Of a DNA stretch of 17,565 nucleotides, positions 8,882 through 16,659 are shown one piece after another. The stretch covers positions 1 through 17,565 of the forward strand of contig JABANP010000781.1 in NCBI GenBank assembly GCA_013115135.1, in the 5' to 3' direction. Each line of letters begins with the position of its first letter. The first letter of the stretch is position 1. The notes under the pieces are model-generated. The model did not search any database and was not told the DNA's origin. It saw nothing but the letters and a program-made list of their open reading frames with translations. This stretch comes from Perkinsus olseni (Eukaryota > Perkinsozoa > Perkinsida > Perkinsidae). The translations under genes were made by a program, and so were the position numbers.

Positions 8882-9200
8882 AGGGATAATTTACGTTGCA
8901 TCATGTTGTGACTGTCAAACGTTTTGTTTCTCAAGTTCGAAATCGGATCGAGTTTTATAGTCCGTACAATCTGCGACACAATCTCACCGGAACGGTCCTT
9001 CATAACGTGGAGTGTTTGACGATGAGATCTGTTGGGGTTCGGGCTGCACTTGCCTTACGTGAAGACGACGTTGGTTGGGAGGTGTTCCCGTGATGACCTC
9101 GGCATGGAAGCTCCGCTAGTTAAGGCCTTGTTACGCAGGAAGCAGGAAGAAACCGCAGGAAGATGTATTCAAAGTCACGCGTCAATGAAGCTCGCCGAGC
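8882..9200. other. Intergenic, with one short conserved coding-like segment
   Basis: This is the region after the acidic-tail gene. The only notable content is 9088-9129, which aligns without gaps to 11154-11195 (identical at 23 of the first 24 nt, weaker afterwards). In both copies it reads R-D-D-L-G-M-E-A in one frame. No exon structure could be built around either copy. Confidence 0.4.
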
Positions 9201-9890
9201 GGCACCTGTGCAACATAACAGTTGTGTTGTAATAGTTGCCCTGATCAATGGTGACCCAATTAATAAAAGACGGGTTGGTATTATTGACTCACCGAATGCA
9301 ATATCCTCTCGTGTATGGTTGAATCTTGTATACGTATCTCACGCTACAGCCCCCCTTCGATGTTGGGGAATGTTGTCTACTGTCGACGGGCTTACTTTAT
9401 GAATCCTCTTGTGACTGTCCTCTTTGGTAGCGTAGCTTGCGTGTTGATGTCATTACTGTAGTCAGAACGCCGGAGCGACTGTTGACTATTATCCAGTCTA
9501 ACGTTTGAGATACACAACTAATGCTTCCCATTTTGGTCTTTTCTGAATGGTCATGGCATGCATTTATCTTGACCGAGAGGAGGCCCTTCAAATGCCGCGT
9601 TGGTGGAGTAATGCTTCCATGTGTCTGCACAGTCTGCTCCGTGCGGTCGTCTGCTTCACGAGTGGATGAGGTTCCCGCGATCCGTCTCTGATGTAGTGTT
9701 ACTCGTCATTGCCAGTACAGCGGTCTTGGCAAATCTCATTGGACATATACTCGGCGGGGACTCGCGGTAGGATAGTTAGGGTTGTCGTCGAAAGGCTGCG
9801 GAAGTGCTTTAGAGCCCATTGGAACCGCAAAGACAAGGACTCCGGACTAGACTCCATTCGGTGGAGCTCGTAGCTGCTAAGATGCGACTC
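9201..9890 (+). repeat. Dispersed repeat, copy 2
   Basis: This is the partner of 4532-5354, same strand. The segment 9703-9736 is identical to 5020-5053 over 34 nt, and 9674-9690 is identical to 4994-5010. The copy is about 130 nt shorter through scattered deletions, although it keeps an insertion around 9645-9670 that copy 1 lacks. ORFs crossing it (for example minus 9699-10058) are not conserved in frame in the other copy. Confidence 0.7.
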
Positions 9891-11484
9891 GCTGTCGTTC
9901 GAGTTCCCGAACCCTTTTGTCATTCTAGTCAATAATGCCCTGTCGAGAGAGTGCCGTAGCGGCCGTCCTCGCCAGTGTAGAGCGGTCCTCGGCTTCCGTT
10001 GGCATGACGTCTTCTGTAGAAGGTGCATTGAGGGCCGGAAGAGACCCAAGCGAGTCATCGTTCTGAAGTCGGATGTTGGGCCAACTCGGGAATGTCGATG
10101 GGAGGAATTGAGATTGTTTCAGATTGCGGGCGTTCGGTGGGTAGAATTTTGGAAGTATGAAGTAATGCGTCAGGTACGACCGTAGAAATCAGGTTGTTCT
10201 GCAGGGCCTTCTCCAGGTGTTTTTCAGTTACTATGCTCGCATTCTCTACGGTTGCTGGGGTTTTATGTCATGCCTTGAATGGGCCGCAGACCGTGCCAAG
10301 GACATAAGGGTGCTGATGGTCAGGTGTTTATTCCGACGAGGTTTACGGTGAACCGTGCTTTGAGTGAGGTCGTCATTTCATCGTGTTTAAGGTAAACTGT
10401 TCACCTTATAAACGAGTATGTTACGATTCCGAAGTCGCGGAGAGGATTATGGAACGTATTACCAAAAACGGGCTCGGTCATCGTGGCGAGTCTGTATCTT
10501 CCGTGGTGAGCGAGCCGCCACGTAGTCTCTTCATGGGTTGCTGTCGAAGAGAGCGGGTTACTTGAGTGCTCGGACGTTGGCGAGGCAATACCTAAGGAAG
10601 AGTTGTCGAAAATGCGGTATGGGTCGAGAGATCATTCTGATTGCCACCCATTGTTGGAGTTCTCGTAGGTCTTTGAGGAGGAGAGGTTTCAGCGTGTGAG
10701 GATGCAGTAGAGGATTACCGAATGGTCTCCGAAGGCTTCTTTCGACTGGGCCCAGATTGAGCCGCACTTTCTCGCGTAAGTTAGCTGTGTGGTGGGGCCA
10801 GTTGTGGTGAGGCAATATCCAGTTTGATCAATCTCAATGGGCGTGGAGCGCCGTGGGAGTTGGTAGGCTCGACGGCGCCGCAGACGGCATAGAACTTCCT
10901 GGCGGTATGAGTTGTCGTTGGAGGTGTGTGGCATTGGGGAGGTCGGGGAGTGCATGTGAGTCACTTTAGGGCGCGGATGTCGGCTTAGGGGCATCCGCGC
11001 TGATTGGGAGAAATTGGGGACCATCCGTCAGCATGGAATTATGCCATGATTATTATGGGACAGGCGAGGAAGGACCATTGCGAGTGGGCGGCTTCAGAAT
11101 AATCAAGTCTGCACTCTGAGAGAGCCCGGGAGTTGGCCATCTTGCAGGCGTTTCCGTGATGACCTCGGTATGGAAGCGTTGCGAGGAAAGGCCTTCGCGT
11201 GAGCCTACCGCTAAGAGGTCACTGACTGACCGTCACTCCTCCCCATCCATGATAGATAATGTATCCTGCTAAGAATACGGACGTGGAAGTAGGTGGCCCA
11301 CTCAGCAGGCCATCTGATTTATCACAACAATATGCCCTCTCGTGTCCACTCCCTGGGCCGGCTGTGGCGAAATCGCTGAGGCACTTTGGAGCTAGGAGCG
11401 TGCAAATGTAGGGAACCGGCGAAGCGTTCGATGCCTCACCCGTAGCATGCTCTCATTGCCATACTCGACTGACGCAATTCCGGC
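9891..11484. other. Long stretch without assigned genes
   Basis: Several medium ORFs lie here (minus 10558-10815, minus 10689-11024, plus 10383-10565). They overlap each other on alternative frames and show no domain or paralogue in the window. A plus-frame peptide around 10400-10560 (YDSEVAERIMERITKNG) reads somewhat like coding sequence but has no ATG and no exon partners. The segment 11154-11195 is the second copy of the short R-D-D-L-G-M-E-A segment. Confidence 0.4.
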
Positions 11485-11499
11485 TGCCGGAGTCCGGCA
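11485..11499. repeat. Small perfect inverted repeat
   Basis: Arms TGCCGGA and TCCGGCA are separated by a single G. The centre GAGTC is the same as in the much larger palindrome 14 nt downstream. Confidence 0.6.
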
Positions 11500-11512
11500 T
11501 ATGATGCACTTA

Positions 11513-11565
11513 TGAAAGATACGGACAACACCCTCTGAGTCAGAGGGTGTTGTCCGTATCTTTCA
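11513..11565. repeat. 53-bp perfect palindrome
   Basis: The left arm 11513-11538 and right arm 11540-11565 are exact reverse complements over 26 bp, separated only by G at 11539. The arms start TGAAAGATACGG and end ACCCTCTGA. An outer pair, GATGCAC (11503-11509) and GTGCATC (11585-11591), is also complementary. It could form a cruciform or, if transcribed, a fully paired hairpin. No coding frame or transposon ends surround it, and a foldback cloning or assembly artefact cannot be excluded. Confidence 0.95.
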
Positions 11566-11591
11566 GAGGCTCTGACCATCTACCGTGCATC

Positions 11592-12136
11592 CTATCGTTT
11601 CATCTCAGAACAGCTGACGTGGCCGACCAGACGAATTGAAAAAGAGCGCTATTTAAAGTGCCCTGGTGAGGTTGCTCACAGTGACGTCATCGCACCCGGG
11701 CATTATACGTCCTCCTTGCTGGTGGCTTAGTATTGGCTGGGCCTTCCCTAGTGTTCAACCTCTCACCATCTAACCAGGAACAATTCCCACCCCTGCCATA
11801 ACTACTGCAGTAGTAGCACTACAGCAGTAATGGCTATTATTACTACTGCTTTTATGATCATTGCTGCTATGATGAGTACGCCCGCTACTACTGATGCTAT
11901 TACTGTGATTAGTTCATTCAGCTCAGACCAATAAACAATATCAACAACACCACTAACGCAAAAAAGTATCATTCCGAAGTTGCATCTAATCTGTTACCTA
12001 TGCAAGCGACATCTTTAAGGTTCTTAGGCTGCCTCATCGTGTGGTGAATTTGAGCTAGAGGCGCTCTGTGAGTCATGCACCACCGGGCAATCCAAGAAAG
12101 ACACTTCTGGTCTGCGCTGACAGCGCTGTGATAGGT
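11592..12136. other. Intergenic with trinucleotide-rich patch
   Basis: No gene is seen. Positions 11795-11900 are rich in CTA/CTG/ATT triplets and contain a 14-bp perfect palindrome ACTACTGCAGTAGT (11801-11814). Short ORFs at the right edge overlap the degenerate gene copy beginning at 12137. Confidence 0.4.
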
Positions 12137-12448
12137 TCAGCGATCAGGGAGCAACAAGTCAGCAGCCTCATCTCCGCTCCGGTTCCATTCTGCCTCTCGT
12201 CTGCCGGCCTTTTGGGAGAATTCGAACGCCCTGTGGGATATATGCCTGTCCCACTTGTCCTGAGGCTTTGAGCCGGAAGGGGAGCAGCCACACCTGGAGC
12301 CGTTAATTCCCACCTGGATCTTCTTCACAGCCCTTTGAATCAGAGGCTCTGATGTTTCCACGGCTGCCTCGTCCTATATGAAGTGGAATATCTTGAGGTC
12401 TTGCGCATCCGTATATCGGCTGCTGCTGGAGCTCCAAGAGTGGGCATA
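12137..12448 (-). pseudogene. Degenerate copy of the YTDxQD gene family
   Basis: Read leftward from 12448 this gives SSSSRYTDAQDLKIFHFI, a TAG at 12374-12376, then DEAAVETSEPL... and near the end RAFEFSQKAGRREAEW. It aligns with the intact paralogue at 12763-13261 at both ends: the R-Y-T-D-x-Q-D-x-x-I-F-H-F-I block and the R-A-x-E-F-S-Q block. Most differences between the copies in the first block fall at third codon positions (CGA/CGC, TAT/TAC, ACG/ACA, GAC/GAT, GAG/GAA), which supports the minus strand as the coding strand. The TAG replaces a conserved Tyr codon. The matching first exon was not found, so this is probably a dead copy, though a short ORF after the stop runs to TGA. Confidence 0.5.
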
Positions 12449-12762
12449 AAAATATTAGTTCGCGAGTGGCGAGTTCGTTCATATTCGCTGCTGATAATCC
12501 ATCATCATAAACACAATATTCGCATTGGTGCCCTGACAGGGCAGCCCTGTCGCATCACTCCGGTACAGCCCGTGGAAGTCGAGCAATGATTTGTTTTCAG
12601 TCGTGGCGACCCCTATCGAGATGAGTTTGAACTGCCCATCGACCATCCCACCATAAACCAGGATGGGAAGTCGTACGTAGGTTATTTCATAGGTGAAATC
12701 TACTGAGGCCGTCGGAGCCGGGCTCTACATCATCAGAAGCCTGAGTGTTTAGTAATGGACTT

Positions 12763-13261
12763 CTAATCAGGTTGATCAGTGTAGCGGTAGAAGGTAGATA
12801 CCGTTTGCCTTAGCGATAGCTGCCTCTCGTCTGGCACCCGTTGTGAGAACTCCAGCGCTCTGCCGGCGAGATTCCCACCCCATCTGATGCTCTGGGCGGG
12901 GTGATGGGCTGCTTCACCTAGGACCGCTGGGAGGAACAGTAAGAATCGCTAACCTTTTGCCAGCCTTTCCTTGGTCAACTGCTTTCTCCCATATTTTATT
13001 CCCCCGGGCATGTACTTTGAGGCCTTCAGATGCTGCACTGCAGTAACTGCAGCCGCTTCGTTGTATATGAAGTGGAATATCTCCATATCTTGCTGATCTG
13101 TGTAGCGACTGCTGCTAGAGCTTCCTGACTGAGTCAAGGATGTCGTAGGAGGTCATCGAACCGCCTTGGTGAGGGGCGTGGACATTTCAGCTTATACTTG
13201 CACGGAATACCTGACTCAAACGAGCTAAATGCGCGGAGCTTTCAATCATCTGCTCACTCAT
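12763..13261 (-). CDS. Small three-exon protein, YTDxQD family (intact copy)
   Basis: Exons 13211-13261 (ATG at 13259-13261), 12954-13128 and 12763-12917 join in phase to 126 residues. Introns are 82 nt (GTATTC...CTCAG) and 36 nt (GTTAGC...CCTAG). The product has a Ser-rich stretch at 18-24, then R-Y-T-D-Q-Q-D-M-E-I-F-H-F-I-Y-N-E-A-A at 25-43, a basic segment (KYGRKQLTKERLAK, 62-75) and R-W-G..RALEFSQ at 87-101. The Y-T-D-x-Q-D-x-x-I-x-x-F-I pattern followed by a basic G-R-K-Q segment faintly recalls Myb/SANT-like (Rap1-type) helices, but conserved Trp positions are missing and I would not assign the family. The last residues (RYTDQPD) resemble the start of the motif again. Degenerate copies lie on both sides on the same strand. 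Confidence 0.55.
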
Positions 13262-13417
13262 TCTGTCTCTTATAGCTACTTTCCCACCAACCCAACTGGC
13301 CCTCACGAGTCTCGCATAAAGGGTAAGCAGTGATAGTACATCACAGTTCATCCGAAAGCGTGATCCAAAAACATTCAGAAAGCTAACATGATGCCTCGTA
13401 GTATAAGTATTACTAAC

Positions 13418-13742
13418 CTACGTCAGCATGAATGACTCAAATTTTTTTCCCCTGCGACTGAGCATTGAATTCGGGTGTTCAAAAAAAACTGGGACGCGTC
13501 GACCGGGAACGTCTGTCTCTGTGCCATTCGGTATTAACTCGGTCTGCGCGCTGGGGTTATACTTGAGGCTTGCCTTATGGGACCGCGCTCCGCTGAAAGT
13601 GTAGATGGTCTTGGTTGCGATGAAGGGAAAGGATGCCTCCGCTGCCTCATTATATACAAACGCTTCGGTCGCTCCTCACTTTATCGTAGAACGTGACTCC
13701 CATGCTGGGCCCTTCGATGTCGATGATTTCATTCCTTTTCAT
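13418..13742 (-). pseudogene. Third, frame-broken copy of the YTDxQD family
   Basis: Minus-strand 13640-13660 reads F-V-Y-N-E-A-A, matching F-I-Y-N-E-A-A of the intact copy with almost only synonymous base changes (TTT/TTC, TAT/TAC, AAT/AAC, GAG/GAA, GCA/GCG, GCG/GCT). Upstream, an ATG at 13740-13742 opens MKRNEIIDIEGPSMG...FYDK, but this frame ends in TAA inside the motif. The segment between Tyr and Phe is 5 nt shorter than in the intact copy, which explains the frame change. Downstream the motif frame stays open to TAG 13418-13420 without the R-A-L-E-F-S-Q block. It could be rescued by an unrecognised intron, but a dead copy is simpler. Confidence 0.45.
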
Positions 13743-13895
13743 GTAGGCCTAGGCTGGAAGATGTGCGTAATATGAGCGCACAACTGTCGTACGGTAGTGT
13801 ACTGAATACCCCGGATCTCATCGCATTCGATTTATCGCTCTTTTATCCGTACCACACCACCGCCTCATCGTAATAGCGATTGTAGTTTTTATAAA

Positions 13896-14480
13896 ATGGC
13901 AGCTGTCGCCGGTCATCCAAATACATCCAGCACGCTCATGCCCAGCACTGCCGGGTCCCTTCCCTCTACTGTCTTCGACATCGAGGTGTCGGTCTCCCGT
14001 GTAGACCTCCACGACGATCAGATCTACACAAGACCGATGGACCGGATTGATGAGGCGGAAGAGGATGGTAAGGGGATCTTACGACCCCACCCCTTTATAG
14101 CTTATACTCAGGTACTGAGGATGCTCTCGTCCGTGAAGGCCTACAAATACGTAAGTCCGTGGGAGTTCCTCGGTGTAGTGACGTTTTGATAAGGTCCCTC
14201 GGGAGATGGCTACTACTGCCCGGCTTGCCTGGAGTCTTTGCCCAGTATATGGGCCGCTCGACAGCATGTGCAAACTCGGGACCATCGGGAGGCTGTGGTG
14301 GCTGTTGGCGATGATGATGGAGGGTTCGACAGCAGTAGTGATGATGATGACGACCCGTATCAGGGGAGCAGATCACCACCGACATCAGAGAGCCGGGGGT
14401 CTATTATGAGTAGGATGGCGGGGAGGAGGAACTCATCACATTCGGTCGGATCAGCCATCGCCAGGAGTGTCATCGCTTGA
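13896..14480 (+). CDS. Zinc-finger protein with PWEFL module and acidic tail
   Basis: An ATG at 13896 opens 93 good codons: a Ser/Thr/Pro-rich start, an acidic patch (IDEAEEDG), then A-Y-T-Q-V-L-R-M-L...KYVSPWEFLG. A TGA/TAA pair follows. In the same frame the sequence then reads GDGYYCPACLESLPSIWAA-RQH-VQTRD-H, an exact C-x2-C-x12-H-x5-H finger (codons 14217, 14226, 14265, 14283), then an acidic Asp/Ser run and a Ser/Arg-rich tail to TGA 14478. Removing 14173-14205 (33 nt, GTGTAG...GGGAG) or 14173-14193 restores the frame; both acceptors are poor. A second possible 33-nt intron, 14068-14100 (GTAAGG...TTATAG), is also in frame. A perfect GTAAGT at 14151 cannot be joined in phase to the finger. 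The layout parallels the gene ending at 8881; a nuclear role is inferred. Confidence 0.6.
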
Positions 14481-14944
14481 AAGAGAAACTCTCGTCACAT
14501 TACGACATTTCCGATTTTCCAGTAACGACCCCTACGCCTTTTTCCCGTTCGGCGTACTGGATGTAAAGTCGTTGCGAAAATGATGTCATATCTGTGTAAC
14601 GTTAATCGAGCGGCTCAGTAGAAGATATCCATTGCCAGCAGATAGGATTTCTCGCCACTCATCATACGTCCATTCGCCTGCTACTGCCAATCCTTTCATG
14701 CGCCCTGGACGCCACACACTCGGCAATTTGTTTTTAGTAATCTTAATTCTATCATAGGATTGCTATGGCACTTCAATTTTATATGGCAAAAATGAAATCA
14801 ATATTTAAAAATTAAAATGAGATGTAATTCACAAGGCCGCAATTTTTCTTTTTAATTATTATTTCTAAAAATTCTAAAGTAAATTTCTTTTTATTTACTC
14901 TTTTATTAATTTGTCATGTCATATGATAGACGCGTCGAGGCAGA
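14481..14944. other. Intergenic region with AT-rich island
   Basis: No gene is seen. About 14728-14932 is strikingly AT-rich with A/T homopolymer runs, in contrast to both flanks, and ends abruptly just before the LTR-like block. It may hold the 3' end of the zinc-finger gene's transcript or be a separate insertion. Confidence 0.5.
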
Positions 14945-15375
14945 ATGGCGCGTTCATGGAGGTACTCTGTCACTCTGAAATTTATGTTCGGCAGTAGTCG
15001 CAGTAGAACAACTCTCAGCTTCATCCAGGTACCAATCCCGTCGCCTCCACCACCACCTCCTCCTCCTCCAGACCAACACGTCCCACCTTCCCCCCTCCAC
15101 CGGACTCCTCTATGGGTAGGCGAAGAGGACCTCACAGTATTAGTATTATCACCATTCAAGGTGCGGCCAGAGTATCCCTCACCCCACGGCCGAGCGAATC
15201 GAGGTAGGGCCGGGTTAGGTCTAGCAGGAGGGCCATCTCAACTCATCATCCCGAGTCGAGAAGTCGTGTAGTGCCGCACTATCGAATGATGAATCTCCTT
15301 CGGAACGCTACGTAATTCGGCGGCGGTTGTGAACTCCTTAGTCTCGTCATTCATCAGGTCCAGAGTCAGACTAAC
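14945..15375 (+). repeat. Second copy of the LTR-like block
   Basis: This is similar to 2221-2610 in the same orientation, with the shared strings given for that block. It carries an expanded CCACCACC/TCCTCCTCC triplet run at about 15046-15069 and an insertion around 15121-15165. No adjacent pol sequence is present, so it may be an old solo LTR or a fragment; no target-site duplication could be recognised. A minus-strand ORF here (15238-15465) aligns over about 30 residues with the other copy, but this is explained by DNA similarity. Confidence 0.6.
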
Positions 15376-15977
15376 ACCCGCCGTCTCGAGGTAGTAGTGC
15401 GGGGGAACTGTGGCCTCGTCGACGATGCATGAGGGGGCTATTGCCGAGCTTAGCCGACCCAGCACGCTGAGTTGGGCCGGCGGCAGGCGGAGCGATGCGC
15501 CCGGGATCGGCCGCTCGTTGACTCCTCGCTTGATCGATCCAGTATGCTTTTACTCGGAGATCTGGCCTGTGCTCCACCTCGTATGTAATGTCGTCATCTT
15601 AGGTCGGAGACGAGCAGTAGCAGTGATAGTTGCGATTTTGAATCTCTCGGGGGTGTTTATACCCCACCTGGGAGTCGACTCAGTTATACCAGCCAACGAC
15701 AGCCTCTTGGGTAGGTGCTGGTACGGGTGTTTGGGGCCGGCAGTAGTATCGATCGAGAGCAGGGATGATGCTGCATCTGTGAATGGTGCTCCTGGCGTCG
15801 CTGAGCCACTCAGATAGTCATGAGGGAACAGTCTCCGCGTTCGTAGCCAGTAAACTTGACATGGCGAATTAGACTGAATAGACGGTTGAGTTTTCGTCTT
15901 GTTTTGCTGTGACTAGATTCAATCAGCGTCGCACAGAACTTAAATATTCATCGTACGGCATAGTAGGAGATACTCTT
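15376..15977. other. Intergenic region upstream of the four-exon gene
   Basis: A 135-codon plus ORF (15410-15817) crosses this stretch but shows no domain and no recognisable exon signals, so I do not call it. The right part should hold the promoter of the gene starting at 15978. The reading frame upstream of that ATG is open back to a TAG at 15879 but contains no earlier ATG. Confidence 0.4.
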
Positions 15978-16659
15978 ATGATCGGAATGGGTTTTAAGTT
16001 CTTTTCTCGGGGGAGCACGTTTTCAACGTAGTGCATCTCTAGCAAGATTCCTTCCTCCTCAGTGCATCCCTCTACTCCCCCTCGCCGGCGCCGTCCAACT
16101 CCTACCAGTTCCTCCAGGCGATCTACACCGATCGGAGTATCCACCCCTACGGTCGGACACCCGAGGAGTTCCTGGCCAGTCGGGGTGGTGATCGGACGAG
16201 CCTCAGTCCAAACCCGGATGCCATCAGAAGGCAGTAAGTTGATCGCCTTGTCTTGGGATCCGCACGGACGCTGTTCAGAGAGTCGACTCGTCGATGGAGG
16301 TATTCTGAAGGGGAGGTGGAGCGAGAGGAAGATGGAGGACGACGATGGCGGGTCGATAAGCGGCCGAGGGAGGAGGATGTTGACAGGCCGATAAGGATGA
16401 AGGCTAAGGTGGCCAGAGTCACTCCTCTGTGAGTTATCGAAATCTTGTTATCTTGGTATCACTTGCATTTTCTCAACGCAGGCATGAAGCAGAGATATTC
16501 CACGGTCGGCCGGGTGTGCAGTATGCTGGAGAGTGGTCGGAGGAAGCGGGGAGCTGGTTGACTGACGTCCAGCCAATCTGCGTCACGCTGGCAGGTCGAG
16601 TAGTTGAGGAACCCCCGGAGGAGGAAATAAGTAAGGCTGGTGGGACCTATGAGGGCTAG
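15978..16659 (+). CDS. Four-exon protein with PEEFL module and basic patch
   Basis: Exons 15978-16027, 16063-16233, 16279-16428 and 16482-16659 join in phase to 182 residues. Introns are 35 nt (GTAGTG...CTCAG), 45 nt (GTAAGT...TTCAG) and 53 nt (GTGAGT...CGCAG), each with a canonical donor or acceptor and each needed to avoid stops. Residues about 19-60 hold a Ser/Pro stretch, then S-Y-Q-F-L-Q-A-I-Y-T-D...H-P-Y-G-R-T-P-E-E-F-L-A-S-R-G-G-D, which aligns with the Y-T-Q-V-L...K-Y-V-S-P-W-E-F-L-G module of the gene at 13896. Residues 75-123 are rich in Arg/Glu, with a nuclear-localisation-like KRPREEDVDRPIRMKAK. The last exon encodes an acidic, Trp-containing end. No zinc finger is present. The family is not recognised; nuclear localisation is inferred. 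Confidence 0.7.

Noticed and set aside
9699..10058. 119-codon minus-strand ORF
   Set aside because: Half of it lies in the dispersed repeat, whose other copy does not preserve this frame.
10558..11024. Two overlapping minus-strand ORFs
   Set aside because: They compete for the same DNA in different frames; neither has motifs or paralogues in the window.
15238..15465. 75-codon minus-strand ORF in the LTR-like block
   Set aside because: Its peptide similarity to the other LTR-like copy follows from DNA similarity and breaks at indels.
2770..15914. TTTTGCTGTRAC word at 2772, 6032 and 15902
   Set aside because: Chance matches of 12-mers are expected many times in a window of this size, and the contexts are unrelated.
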